A DNA stretch of 64,000 bases. It comes from WHTI01 sp963826105. GTDB taxonomy: Bacteria > Actinomycetota > CADDZG01 > WHSQ01. The stretch is from contig CAWGWA010000013.1 of assembly GCA_963826105.1 (NCBI GenBank), positions 62,001-126,000 of the forward strand, in the 5' to 3' direction. Both the position numbers and the translations under genes were made by a program. Position 1 is the first letter of the stretch. The number at the start of each line of letters is the position of its first letter. The notes under the pieces are model-generated. The model ran no database searches, was not told the origin of the DNA, and saw nothing but the letters and a program-made list of their open reading frames with translations. Positions 1 through 8,378 of the stretch are shown here, in pieces.

Positions 1-1
1 G

Positions 2-844
2 GTGATCGTGAACGACATCGGTGGTTCGTCAGCCGGTGAGGGCGAGGACACGTCCCCAGCTCAGTCCGTGGCCGACGAGGTCAAGGCCGCGGGTGGTGAG
101 GCGACCGCCAACTACGACAACGTCGCCGACTTCCAGGGCGCGGAGAACATGATCAAGCAGTCGATCGCAGACTTCGGTCGCCTCGACATCCTCATCAACA
201 ACGCGGGGATCATCCGCGACCGCATGCTCGTGAACCTCTCCGAGGACGAGTGGGACGCGGTCATCAACGTGCACCTCAAGGGCCACTACGCGCCGACGCG
301 TCATGCCGCCGCGTACTGGCGGGAGCAGTCGAAGGCCGGTAACCAGATCAACGGTCGGGTCATCAACACGTCGAGCCCTTCCGGTGTGTTCGGGAACGTC
401 GGACAGACCAACTACGGAGCCGCCAAGGCCGGTATCGCTGCTTTCACGATCATCTCGGCGCTCGAGCTCGGCCGCTACGGAGTCACCGTCAACTGCCTGG
501 CCCCCAACGCGCGCACGCGCCTCACCGAACAGACCTTCGGCGACATCTCGGTTCCCGAGGGTGAGTTCGACGCGATGGATCCGGCCAACATCGCACCGGT
601 GATCATCGCTCTGTGTGCCGATGACGCTCAGGACATCACCGGGCAGTGCTTCTTCGTCTACGGCGGGGTCGTCAATGTCTTGAAGCCGTGGGACAGCGGC
701 ACGCTTCTCACGAAGGACTCGATGTGGGAGCCGGAGGAGCTGCTCGCGAAGCTGAAGGAAGAGTTCCCCCAGGGCATCGCACCCGAAGGCATGATGCCGA
801 TGATGGTCAAGGCGACCGGCGGAGGTGGCGTGAACCTTGGCTGA
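2..844 (+). CDS. SDR family oxidoreductase, acyl-CoA type (5' partial)
   Basis: Short-chain dehydrogenase/reductase truncated by the window edge: the N-terminal glycine-rich Rossmann motif lies upstream, and the codon at position 2 is not the real start. Visible are NNAG (residues 66-69 of the visible part) and the catalytic Ser-Tyr-Lys set (Ser in NTSS at 122-125, Tyr138, Lys142). The sequence style (RLDILINNAG, then TNYGAAKAG) is that of 3-hydroxyacyl-CoA dehydrogenases of beta-oxidation or sterol side-chain degradation. The next gene begins inside its last codons and three hot-dog dehydratases follow, so a role in oxidising (R)-3-hydroxyacyl thioesters made by those hydratases is likely. 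The exact substrate cannot be read from sequence. Confidence 0.9.
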   Translation: MIVNDIGGSSAGEGEDTSPAQSVADEVKAAGGEATANYDNVADFQGAENMIKQSIADFGRLDILINNAGIIRDRMLVNLSEDEWDAVINVHLKGHYAPTRHAAAYWREQSKAGNQINGRVINTSSPSGVFGNVGQTNYGAAKAGIAAFTIISALELGRYGVTVNCLAPNARTRLTEQTFGDISVPEGEFDAMDPANIAPVIIALCADDAQDITGQCFFVYGGVVNVLKPWDSGTLLTKDSMWEPEELLAKLKEEFPQGIAPEGMMPMMVKATGGGGVNLG

Positions 845-1295
845 GGCCGTCGTGGAGGACGAGATCCGATTCGAACTCCCGATCGACCGAGCGAAGGTGC
901 AGGAGTTCGCCCTCGCAGTCGGTGAGGACAACCCGGTCTGCCTCGATGTGGATGCGGCTCACGCCGCGGGGCTCCCGGACATCGTTGCTCCTCCGACCTT
1001 TACGGTCACGCAGATCTTCGTGGTCGGCCGTGACGAGCGCGAGCGGCGTCTTGGTGCCAACCTCGACTATGGTCGGGTGCTTCACGGCGAGCAGGAGTTC
1101 CACTACGAGCGTCTACCGTTCGCGGGTGAGGTCTTAACGGGCGTGATGCGGATCTCCAATGACTTCACCAAGGAAGGGAAACGAGGCGGCTCGATGCGTT
1201 TCGTCACCTACGAGTCCGTCTTCACCGATGCGCAGTATGAGGTCGTGCTGACCGCCTACTACACGCTGATCGAGACCTCGAAGGACGTGGGTTGA
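837..1295 (+). CDS. FAS1-like / MaoC N-type dehydratase (HadA/HadC-like)
   Basis: About 152 aa. Single hot-dog domain of the FAS1-like dehydratase type that forms the non-catalytic half of heterodimeric (R)-hydroxyacyl dehydratases in actinobacteria. The region around VGEDNP at residues 25-30 lacks the D-x-NPIH hydratase-2 motif of its partner, consistent with a structural or substrate-binding subunit. The start chosen is TTG at 837, overlapping the SDR stop by 8 bp; GTG at 849 is an alternative. It is translationally coupled to the next gene through TGATG. Likely partner: the MaoC protein encoded directly downstream. Known family members act in mycolate elongation (HadAB/BC) or in steroid and fatty-acid beta-oxidation; which applies here is inference. 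Confidence 0.8.
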   Translation: MAEAVVEDEIRFELPIDRAKVQEFALAVGEDNPVCLDVDAAHAAGLPDIVAPPTFTVTQIFVVGRDERERRLGANLDYGRVLHGEQEFHYERLPFAGEVLTGVMRISNDFTKEGKRGGSMRFVTYESVFTDAQYEVVLTAYYTLIETSKDVG

Positions 1296-1747
1296 TGGGC
1301 GCTCCCAGGAGCATCACCCTCGAGTCCGTCACGCCGGGCATGGAACTCGGCCCGGTCGTCTTCGGCCCCTTCAGCCGTGAGGACTTCGTTCGCTACGCCG
1401 AGGCGTCGGGGGACGACAACCCGATCCACCAGGACGAGGACTACGCCAAGTCGCAGGGAGCCCCTTCCGTTTTCGCCATGGGGATGCTCCCGGCCGGCTA
1501 CCTGGCACACGCGGCCGCCGATTGGTTCGGGGGCCCGACGAACCTCCAGCGGTTCAAGGTCAGGTTCACCACCCGGACCTGGCCGGGGGACGAGATCGTG
1601 TGCACCGGCGTTGTCGAGGAGATCGCCGACGGCGTTATCAAGGTCAAACTGGAGGCGCGTCGTCGCGGACAAGGCCCGGACGGCTTGAACCTCGACGAAG
1701 AACAGATCGCACTGTTGGGTGAAGCAGACGTCGTGTTGCCCGAGTGA
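1295..1747 (+). CDS. MaoC-like (R)-specific enoyl-CoA hydratase/dehydratase (HadB-like)
   Basis: About 150 aa single hot-dog domain. It carries the complete hydratase-2 signature SGDDNPIHQDEDYA (about residues 34-47) with the catalytic Asp and His, followed by the hydrophobic helix FAMGMLPAGYL. ATG at 1295 overlaps the preceding stop in a TGATG coupler; a TTG at 1292 would add one residue. Being the active-site-bearing partner of the FAS1-like protein just upstream, it probably forms a HadAB-type heterodimer that dehydrates (R)-3-hydroxyacyl thioesters or hydrates enoyl-CoA. The operon reads SDR, dehydratase N-type, MaoC, fused MaoC. Confidence 0.85.
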   Translation: MGAPRSITLESVTPGMELGPVVFGPFSREDFVRYAEASGDDNPIHQDEDYAKSQGAPSVFAMGMLPAGYLAHAAADWFGGPTNLQRFKVRFTTRTWPGDEIVCTGVVEEIADGVIKVKLEARRRGQGPDGLNLDEEQIALLGEADVVLPE

Positions 1748-1759
1748 TCGGAGACTTGC

Positions 1760-2596
1760 ATGGGACTGAATAAGGACTTGATCGGTAAGAAGTACGACTC
1801 GAAGACCTACGAGGTCACCGCGGAGGCGATCGAGAAGTACGCGCGGGCGACCAACGACGAGAACGAGCGTTACTTGTCGGAGGATGTCGTGTCGACGCCG
1901 GTGTTCCCGGTGGTCCCTGCATTCGACTCGTTCATGTCCGCCTCGATGGACCCGGAACTCGGGGCCGACCTCATGCGATTGGTCCATGGGTCCGAGGAGC
2001 ACGTTCTCCACAAGGCGATCCGACCCGGTGACACTCTTCAGATCGAACCGGTGCTCGAGTCGGTCGAGACCAAGGAGACCGGCGAGACCTTCACGGTTGC
2101 CGCTCCGATCAAGAATCAGGACGGTGAGCTGGTCGCCGAGGTACGCGGCACGATGTTCATCCGAGGCTCGGGCTCGGGAGCCCGCTCGGCCGGCGGATCT
2201 GGCGATGAGTCTGCACCCGAGGTTGCGTACGAAGAGACGACCAAGGTAGACGACGATCAGACCCATCGCTATGCCGAAGCCTCTGGAGACCACAACCCGA
2301 TCCACCTCGACGAGAACGTCGCCAAGATGGCCGGGCTCCCCGGGATCATCAACCACGGGATGTGCACGATGGCGATCGCGGCGAAGGGGGCCGTGAACGG
2401 GCTGGCAGGCGGGGATCCGGAGCGGATCAAGAAGGTAGGCGTTCGATTCTCGAAGCCCGTCATCCCCGGCCAGGAGTTGACGACGAAGTTCTGGAAGACA
2501 GCGGAGTCGGGCGGCGTGACGACCTACGGGTTCGAGACGTACAACCCCGCGGGACAGGCCGTGATCAAAGGCGGCGTCGTGGAGGTCGCGTCCTAA
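1760..2596 (+). CDS. Fused double hot-dog MaoC dehydratase
   Basis: 278 aa. Two hot-dog domains in one chain: a FAS1-like N-terminal half (to about residue 135) and a MaoC C-terminal half with an intact SGDHNPIHLDENVA motif near residues 175-188, joined by a Ser/Gly-rich linker (around GSGSGARSAGGSGDES). This is the fused equivalent of the two separate genes directly upstream, so the operon encodes both a split and a fused hydratase. ATG at 1760 is preceded by GGAGA about 8 bp upstream. The stop TAA interlocks with the stop of the convergent rhomboid gene (CTAA, 2593-2596). Substrate unknown; an acyl-CoA or steroid-CoA intermediate is likely. Confidence 0.85.
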   Translation: MGLNKDLIGKKYDSKTYEVTAEAIEKYARATNDENERYLSEDVVSTPVFPVVPAFDSFMSASMDPELGADLMRLVHGSEEHVLHKAIRPGDTLQIEPVLESVETKETGETFTVAAPIKNQDGELVAEVRGTMFIRGSGSGARSAGGSGDESAPEVAYEETTKVDDDQTHRYAEASGDHNPIHLDENVAKMAGLPGIINHGMCTMAIAAKGAVNGLAGGDPERIKKVGVRFSKPVIPGQELTTKFWKTAESGGVTTYGFETYNPAGQAVIKGGVVEVAS

Positions 2597-3493
2597 CCGA
2601 GGAACGGAAACAGCGTGCGCAGTTCATCGGTACGCCTTAGCACCAGGAGAGCGACAGCGAGGGCCGCTCCCGCGTAAGCCGCAACCTGAGCCCCCGCCGG
2701 ACGCAACTGGTGGGGGCTCTTCGTGAGGCCGTAGGCGATGAGGGCGCCACCGATCAGGCCCCCGATGTGTGCGTTGTTGTCGATCCCCGGAAATATGAAC
2801 CCGAAGAGCAGGTTGATGCCGGCGAACAGAGCGACGCCGCGCAACATCGCGCCGCCCTGCGCCGACCCTCGCATGTAGTACGCGAGCACTCCGAGGGCGC
2901 CGACGACCCCGAAGATCGCCCCCGAGGCACCGAGGCTCGCGCCGCCGACGGCGCCGAACGTGTACGAGGCGGCCGACCCCGCCAGTCCGGCGAGCAGGTA
3001 GAGACCCACGAACCTCACCGATCCGAGCCAGTGCTCCACGAATGGGCCGTACGAGAACAGGATGTACATGTTGAAGAGGATGTGGAAGATCCGCCGCTCG
3101 TCGTGCAGGAACATCGCGGTGAAGAGGCGGTAGAACTCGCCGTCGGCAACCAGCGCCGGAACCTCCCAAAGCTTTTCTGTGAAGGTGCGTCCGAAGAAGA
3201 GTCTGGCCGACGAACATGAGCACGTTGATGGCGATGATGACCATCACCACCGGCGAGTCCGGCATCTGGCGTCTGACCTTGGGGGCCGACTTCCTCGCCG
3301 CGGCGACGCAGTCCGGGCAGTGCTGACCGACGGTCGCCGGGATCGCACAGCGACCGCAGATGGGGTTGCCGCAGCGGGAACAGGACAGTTTGGTGGGGGT
3401 CTTTCTATGGACGTAGCAGTAGGTCTCGTCGGACCCCTCTGTGGGCGTCCGATCGGGGGCTGCTGGGGTCTCCGGCTCGTCCATGCCGGTCAT
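2593..3493 (-). CDS. Rhomboid family intramembrane serine protease with N-terminal zinc-binding domain (frameshifted)
   Basis: Two reading frames together encode one protein of about 300 aa. The N-terminal part has a B-box-like zinc module (CYVH, CSRCGNPICGRC, CPDC, about residues 26-60) and the first membrane helix (VVMVIIAINVLMFVGQ). The remaining helices are in the other frame and carry the catalytic Ser in GASGAIFG and the catalytic His in NAHIGGLIGG. The frame changes around 3190-3205; the span of 901 nt equals 300 codons plus one base, so a single extra base explains it. Zinc-ribbon rhomboids of this layout are common in actinobacteria; they cleave membrane proteins within the bilayer. 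Native substrates are unknown. Start ATG at 3493, with 3484 as alternative. Confidence 0.85.
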
Positions 3494-3531
3494 GCTCCCA
3501 CAGGCGCCCGCCTAGTCTGACGCCGCCTGGA

Positions 3532-3621
3532 TGGTGTTACTGGTGTTACTGGTGGGGTTTCTGATAAGTTCTGGGAAGTTATCCCTGATACGTCCCTAGA
3601 TCAGGAGCCGGGGAGAAGAGC
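3532..3621 (+). promoter_or_regulatory. Upstream region of the lipoprotein-kinase operon with tandem 9-mer
   Basis: The 128-bp gap between the rhomboid and the lipoprotein contains a perfect tandem repeat of TGGTGTTAC (3532-3540 and 3541-3549) followed by TGGTG, then two AAGTT copies about 11 bp apart and a TA-rich stretch (TTATCCCTGATACG) that could hold the -10. A purine-rich SD (GGGGAGAAG) lies just before the ATG at 3622. The repeats may bind a regulator; this is inference. Confidence 0.35.
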
Positions 3622-4035
3622 ATGGCGTGGTTCCAACGTGCCCGGCGGGGAGCAGCGCTCCTCGTTCTGGCGATCGCCCTCGCGGCCTGCGGGAGCGCCG
3701 AGCCCCTAGACGACGCCGCCCAGGAACGGATCGATGCTGCCGAAGCTCAGGCGGCCGACGCCATCGCCGCGGTTGATTCCCTGACCGAGCGCCTCACCGA
3801 GATGGAGGACGAACTCGGCGACGTGGCCCTCGATCGCAAGCAACTCGACAAGCAGTTGGACAAGCTGTCGGCGAGCCTCGACGCCCAGATCGCCGCCCTC
3901 AAGCAGCAAATGAAGGATGCCAAGGCGTCGAACGCGGACGCGGCCGCATCGGCACTCGCCGCCGCGCAACAGGCGGCACGCGATCTATCGATCCTAGAGA
4001 AGCGTTTCAACTACCACCTTAAGAACGGCGGCTGA
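3622..4035 (+). CDS. Coiled-coil lipoprotein upstream of PASTA kinase
   Basis: 137 aa. N-terminal signal peptide with lipobox ALAAC (lipidated Cys about residue 24), followed by an Ala/Asp/Lys-rich heptad region from about residue 32 to 125 that should form a long coiled coil, with no recognisable enzymatic domain. Layout resembles Lpp- or OmpH-like periplasmic spacer lipoproteins but sequence identity cannot be assigned. Good SD (GGGGAGAAG) before ATG 3622. Its stop is 3 bp from the start of the PknB-like kinase, so the two are co-transcribed and the lipoprotein may work at the envelope with the PASTA ectodomain. Confidence 0.75.
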   Translation: MAWFQRARRGAALLVLAIALAACGSAEPLDDAAQERIDAAEAQAADAIAAVDSLTERLTEMEDELGDVALDRKQLDKQLDKLSASLDAQIAALKQQMKDAKASNADAAASALAAAQQAARDLSILEKRFNYHLKNGG

Positions 4036-4038
4036 TCG

Positions 4039-5874
4039 ATGCGCCTGATGAGAGATCTGGTGGGGGACACCTTCGCCTCGCGCTACCGTCTCGTCGCCCG
4101 CATCTCGGGCGGAGGGATGGGCGAGGTCTATCGTGCCCACGATCTGCTCCTCGATCGTCCTGTCGCGGTGAAGGTGCTGCAGCCGTCGCTGGCGTCCGAC
4201 CCCGCGCTCGTTGAGCGTTTCCGGCTCGAGGCCCGGTCCGCCGCTCGTCTTACGCATCCGAACGTCGTCGGCGTGTACGACTGGGGCGAAGAGGACGACC
4301 GCACCTATTACATGGTGATGGAGTACGTCCCCGGAACCGATCTTCGGGATCTGCTGGCCGACGGCGCGCTGGCCCCCGGCCATGCGGTCGAGATCGTCGT
4401 GTCGGTTGCCGAAGCGCTCGCCGCCGCGCATACGGCGGGACTGGTACATCGCGACATCAAGCCGGAGAACATCCTCATCTCGCGCGCTGGAGTCGTGAAG
4501 GTCGCCGACTTCGGGATCGCCGCGGTGCACGATGCCGAGCGCACAGCTCCCGGTGGAAACATCGCGGGGACCACGCGCTACCTCGCTCCCGAGCAGGCTC
4601 TAGGGCATGAAGGAACGTTCGCTTCGGATCTGTGGGCCGCCGGCGCAGTCCTCTTCGAATGCCTCACCGGGTCGGCTCCGACCGGAGGCGTGGGAGCCGA
4701 CTTCATGAGGAGACGCGCCGAGGAACGCCCGGTTCCGCCTTCGAGGTTCGACCCACGCATCCCCTCGGAACTGGATGACATCGTCCTGCAGGCTTGTGCC
4801 CTCGATCCCTCGTCGCGGTTCAGATCGGGCTCCGAGATGGCGTCGGCGTTGCGATTCGCCGGGGCGCGGTCGGTGCGCACCGCTCCGCCGGTCGCCAGCC
4901 TGATGCGCGACGTCACCGGCGACGTTAGGGCTCCTTCGATCTCCACCCCCGCTACCGGCCGGCCCGGCAAGGGTCGCCGCCGCCGGCGATCCCGAGCCCG
5001 TCGTCTCCTGGGTCTGGTCCTCGTGTTGGGGCTGATCGGATTCGGCTCCGCCAAGGGCGTTTCGGCATTGCTTGCCCCACGGGAGGTTGATGTCCCGAAG
5101 CTTGCCGGACTGACCCTCGACGAAGCCTCTGCCCGCGCTGAGGAAGAAGGCCTCGAGGTTCGCGTCGTCGACAGCGTGCGCGACCCCTCGGTTCCCGAGG
5201 GACACGTCGTTTCGCAGGACCCCGAGGACGGCGTACTGCTCGAAGGGAAGGCGATCGGGCTCATCATGTCGGCGGGTCCGCCACTCAAGCCGGTGCCCAA
5301 GCTCGTCGGGCTCGAGCAGGAGAAGGCCGAGGACGAGATTGTCGAGGCAGGGTTTGCTGTCGGCGACATCACCTCCGAGTTCAGCACCGAGCAGCCGAAG
5401 GGCGCAGTCGTATCGCTGATCCCGAAGAGTGGGCGGGTCGAGCTCGGCAGCGAGATCGGTCTCGTGATCAGCAAGGGGCCGCGCAGCATCGAGGTCCCGA
5501 ACGTCGCCGGGATGAAGGCCGAGAAGGCCGCGGAGATCCTGGCCGAAGCCGGGTTCGAGCCGGTGTTGACCGACTCCTACTCGGACGACGTGCCGGAGGG
5601 CAAGGTCGTGTCGACCGATCCGGCCGGCGGCGGGATGTGGGACGACGGCGGGAAGATCACCGTCTTCGTGAGCATCGGCCCCGAATTCAAGGAGTTCCGC
5701 CTGCCGGACGTGCGGGGGATGAGCGTCAACGCGGCGACCGAACTGCTCGAGAGCAAGAACCTCAAAGTGAAGGTGGTCGACTCCGGCTACGGCGGGAGCA
5801 CCGTCGCGGAGACCGACCCCCTGCCGGGCACGAAGGTGACAGAGGGCGACACGATCGCCCTCTTCACGTACTAG
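4039..5874 (+). CDS. pknB: Serine/threonine protein kinase with four PASTA domains (PknB-like)
   Basis: 611 aa. Hanks-type kinase domain (about 13-280) with Gly loop SGGGMGEVY, AVKVL lysine, HRDIKPEN catalytic loop and DFG. An Arg-rich juxtamembrane stretch precedes a single membrane helix (about 324-343), then four PASTA repeats starting near residues 350, 416, 483 and 549. In the family the PASTA ectodomain senses muropeptide or lipid II and the kinase controls cell-wall synthesis and division. Here the gene follows a coiled-coil lipoprotein by 3 bp and is not beside pbpA, rodA or a PP2C phosphatase as is usual for pknB, so it may be an additional PASTA kinase. ATG 4039 used; ATG 4048 possible. 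Confidence 0.93.
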   Translation: MRLMRDLVGDTFASRYRLVARISGGGMGEVYRAHDLLLDRPVAVKVLQPSLASDPALVERFRLEARSAARLTHPNVVGVYDWGEEDDRTYYMVMEYVPGTDLRDLLADGALAPGHAVEIVVSVAEALAAAHTAGLVHRDIKPENILISRAGVVKVADFGIAAVHDAERTAPGGNIAGTTRYLAPEQALGHEGTFASDLWAAGAVLFECLTGSAPTGGVGADFMRRRAEERPVPPSRFDPRIPSELDDIVLQACALDPSSRFRSGSEMASALRFAGARSVRTAPPVASLMRDVTGDVRAPSISTPATGRPGKGRRRRRSRARRLLGLVLVLGLIGFGSAKGVSALLAPREVDVPKLAGLTLDEASARAEEEGLEVRVVDSVRDPSVPEGHVVSQDPEDGVLLEGKAIGLIMSAGPPLKPVPKLVGLEQEKAEDEIVEAGFAVGDITSEFSTEQPKGAVVSLIPKSGRVELGSEIGLVISKGPRSIEVPNVAGMKAEKAAEILAEAGFEPVLTDSYSDDVPEGKVVSTDPAGGGMWDDGGKITVFVSIGPEFKEFRLPDVRGMSVNAATELLESKNLKVKVVDSGYGGSTVAETDPLPGTKVTEGDTIALFTY

Positions 5875-5957
5875 ATCGCGTTCTCCGGACGTCGGCGCGA
5901 CATCGAGGCGACCCCCGAGCCATTCCTTCGCCAGCGCGGCGACGGCATCCTCGGCCC

Positions 5958-6764
5958 ATGGAGACCCCCCGATCGCGCCCGTTCGGTTCACCCGGGCCCT
6001 GGCTGGTCTTCGGTGCGGCACTCGCCGTCGCCGCCTACCTCTGGGTCGCTGCGGTCGAGAGGACATCCCGGTCGTTCCTGATCGTCGGCAACGGCCAAGC
6101 CCTCGACCCGGGTGAGGCCACCAGCACGACGATCGATCCTCTTCTCGTCGCACTCGGTTTCGTGATGGTGCTGGCGGGGGCGGGAGCGTCGGCGTGGTGG
6201 ATCTCTCGACGAGGCGGCCCGATCACATGGCACCGCAGGGCGGCCCTGGTCGTGGTCGTGATCGGCGCGATCGTCACGACGCTGGTGGCGGTGCGGACAC
6301 CCCGGGTCCCGGGCACCGCGTTCGACTCGACCGATCGAGTGATCGAGGCCATGGGGGCTGTCGGTTTCGACTGCGTACGTACCGACCTCCCCGGCCGGAC
6401 CCCCGATTTCGCGGCCGAGGAGACCCGGTGCCTGGTTCCTTGGTCGGCCGCGGTCGCGCGAGGCAGCCTCGCGGGAGTGGTGATCGACATGTGGAAGAAC
6501 GACGAGACGCGCACCGATTGGCTTGCGTCACCCAGGGAGGTCGGCGGCGCGGCACTTGCAGGCCCAACGTGGCTGGTGCGGTGCGAGTTCCGTTCGATCT
6601 GCTCGCAGTTGCAGACCGATCTCGGGGGCCGGTACGTGCTACCGCCGCCGGGTGAGCATTACGACCTGACGTCGTGGAGGTATTACGAGAAGCCGTTCCC
6701 GATCTCGGTCGAACATGCGATCACCGGTCACTATGCTCCGGAGGCGGACGCGGATGCACCTTGA
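5958..6764 (+). CDS. Hypothetical membrane protein (three predicted helices)
   Basis: 268 aa. Three hydrophobic segments in the N-terminal half (about residues 13-31, 56-76 and 91-109), followed by a soluble domain of about 155 aa with four to five cysteines (around FDCVRTD, TRCLVPW, VRCEFRSICSQ) that may form disulphides outside the cell. No family recognised. The start ATG at 5958 was chosen because upstream in-frame sequence overlaps the kinase in a different frame. It lies 83 bp after the kinase on the same strand and overlaps the convergent regulator gene by 34 bp. Confidence 0.6.
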   Translation: METPRSRPFGSPGPWLVFGAALAVAAYLWVAAVERTSRSFLIVGNGQALDPGEATSTTIDPLLVALGFVMVLAGAGASAWWISRRGGPITWHRRAALVVVVIGAIVTTLVAVRTPRVPGTAFDSTDRVIEAMGAVGFDCVRTDLPGRTPDFAAEETRCLVPWSAAVARGSLAGVVIDMWKNDETRTDWLASPREVGGAALAGPTWLVRCEFRSICSQLQTDLGGRYVLPPPGEHYDLTSWRYYEKPFPISVEHAITGHYAPEADADAP

Positions 6765-7768
6765 TGTTCCAGCACATATCCGTAGCCCCGACGGTTACGG
6801 ATCAGAGGCGTGGCGCGTTCGTCATCCCCGATCAACTTTCTCAACCGGTAGACCGTCCTTCTGACGTCGTCGCCGGTTATCCACGCGCTCTCGGGCCACA
6901 CGCGCGTTGCGATCTCGGCCGATGGGATCGGCTGGCCCGGGTGAAGCGCGAGTTCGGCGAGGAGAGCGAACTCCTTGGGTGGAAGTTCGACCGGAACGTC
7001 GTCGACGAACACGATCCTCTCGGCGATATCGATCCGGATCGGCCCGGCATCTAGAAGCTCGGGCATCCCCTGGAGCAACGGCCGGCCGATGACGATCTCG
7101 ACCGCAGACGCGATCTCATCCGCCTCGGCGGGGGATAGGACCGCGGCCTTGATGTTGGCCGAGCCCCCCAGGTTCCGTCCGTCCCCTACGAGAAGCACGG
7201 GAACCTCGATGCGCTCGAGTTGCGAGAGGAGCTTGGACGCGCCCGGCGCATCGACGCCGACGATCGCGACGTCGGGACGCCACCGCGTCAGCAGGCCCGC
7301 GGCCGAAGCGAGCGCCGGAGCGATGAGGGCCGGGAATCCGCGGCGCTTCAAGGAGTGCGCGATCCCGGTGACGTCGGTATCGGGGCCGGCGAAGATCAAG
7401 GCCTTTGCGGCACCCGCGTGATGGCGGGGGCGGAGGGTCCGACCGTTCTTTCCGGGTTCCGGCAGCGGAGTCATGCCGTCGTCGTCGAGCACGAAGTGCG
7501 TGACGGTCCCGGTTCCGAGCATCTGGCGTTCGTCGGGAGACGTCATCACCTGCTGCCAGTTGGGACCGGTGAACGCGACCAGGGAATCGAGGTCCTCCCA
7601 CATCGTCACCACGATGCAGCCGGTGGGATCGTCGACCGCGGTTCCCAGGTGCGCGGCGATGAGGCCGGGGGCCGAACGGAACTCGGGCAGGGCCACGTCG
7701 CGCGTGTAAGCGCGGAGTTCCTCCTCCCGGCCGGGACGGGCCCGACCGCTGAACACCCGGATCAGCAT
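6731..7768 (-). CDS. ABM domain - receiver-like - OmpR-type winged-helix fusion regulator
   Basis: 345 aa with three modules. Residues about 1-95: antibiotic-biosynthesis-monooxygenase (ABM) dimeric alpha/beta barrel (MLIRVFSGRARPGREEEL onward). About 115-225: receiver-like alpha/beta domain lacking the N-terminal acidic pair, with GVDAPG at the phospho-Asp position, so probably not phosphorylated by a kinase. About 235-340: OmpR/PhoB winged helix (TVYRLRKLIGDD, RGYGYVL). An ABM domain on a DNA-binding protein suggests direct sensing of a small aromatic or haem-like ligand; that is inference. The start at ATG 7768 is supported by a TAGACT -10 (7776-7781) seven bases upstream, making the mRNA leaderless; a longer form from 7840 is less likely. 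Confidence 0.8.
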   Translation of the reverse strand: MLIRVFSGRARPGREEELRAYTRDVALPEFRSAPGLIAAHLGTAVDDPTGCIVVTMWEDLDSLVAFTGPNWQQVMTSPDERQMLGTGTVTHFVLDDDGMTPLPEPGKNGRTLRPRHHAGAAKALIFAGPDTDVTGIAHSLKRRGFPALIAPALASAAGLLTRWRPDVAIVGVDAPGASKLLSQLERIEVPVLLVGDGRNLGGSANIKAAVLSPAEADEIASAVEIVIGRPLLQGMPELLDAGPIRIDIAERIVFVDDVPVELPPKEFALLAELALHPGQPIPSAEIATRVWPESAWITGDDVRRTVYRLRKLIGDDERATPLIRNRRGYGYVLEHQGASASASGA

Positions 7769-7862
7769 CAACCCGAGTCTAGGCTCGGATGGACATTGAG
7801 GCGACACCGGCTCGACCATGGGGTTATGGAAGGCATCCACTCACACCTGATCATATCGGGGC

Positions 7863-8378
7863 ATGAATCTCCGCCCCCTGGCCGCCGCCCTCCTCCTGAC
7901 CCTGGTGGCGTGCACCTCGGGAGCGTCGGGTGGATCCAACTCGTCCTCCGACCTCGATGCCTGGAAGACCGATCCTAGGGAGCCGTACCCGTTCAACACT
8001 CCGATCCCGGATCGGGAGGCGACCGCGATCGACGGTCTCTACCGGAGGGAGGTGAGCCTCGAGGATGTCCCGATGCCGGCACCCTGCCGGCGTTGTCCTC
8101 CCTACCGCATCTATCCCGGGGGAGCGACGCTCGAGTTCTCCGAGGGTCGATTCCACATCGCGGATGAGGAGTCGGTGTTTGGGAGTTCCGGTCACTACCG
8201 CGTCGACGGGGACGAGGTCACGCTGCTCAACGATCTCGTCTGCCCTGCGCTCGAGGTGACCTACGAGTGGTCCGTCGAGGGCGGAGTCCTGAGCCTCGAC
8301 ATCCTCACTGACCCGTGCGCGTTCGACAACATCCGCGGGCGGTACCTGACCAGATACGAGTGGCCCGCCACCGAATAG
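7863..8378 (+). CDS. Secreted lipoprotein, unknown function
   Basis: 171 aa. Signal peptide with lipobox LVAC (Cys about residue 17), Ser/Gly-rich linker, then a beta-rich domain of about 130 aa containing a CRRC pair and two later cysteines. The pattern of short beta strands (TLEFSEGRFHI, HYRVDGDEVTLLND, DNIRGRYLTRYEW) resembles lipocalin-like or META-type stress lipoproteins, but no family can be named with confidence. Its TAG stop directly abuts the stop of the convergent Nudix gene. Confidence 0.65.
   Translation: MNLRPLAAALLLTLVACTSGASGGSNSSSDLDAWKTDPREPYPFNTPIPDREATAIDGLYRREVSLEDVPMPAPCRRCPPYRIYPGGATLEFSEGRFHIADEESVFGSSGHYRVDGDEVTLLNDLVCPALEVTYEWSVEGGVLSLDILTDPCAFDNIRGRYLTRYEWPATE

Noticed and set aside
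4600..6153. 517-codon open frame antisense to the kinase
   Set aside because: Antisense shadow of pknB; no RBS or domain.
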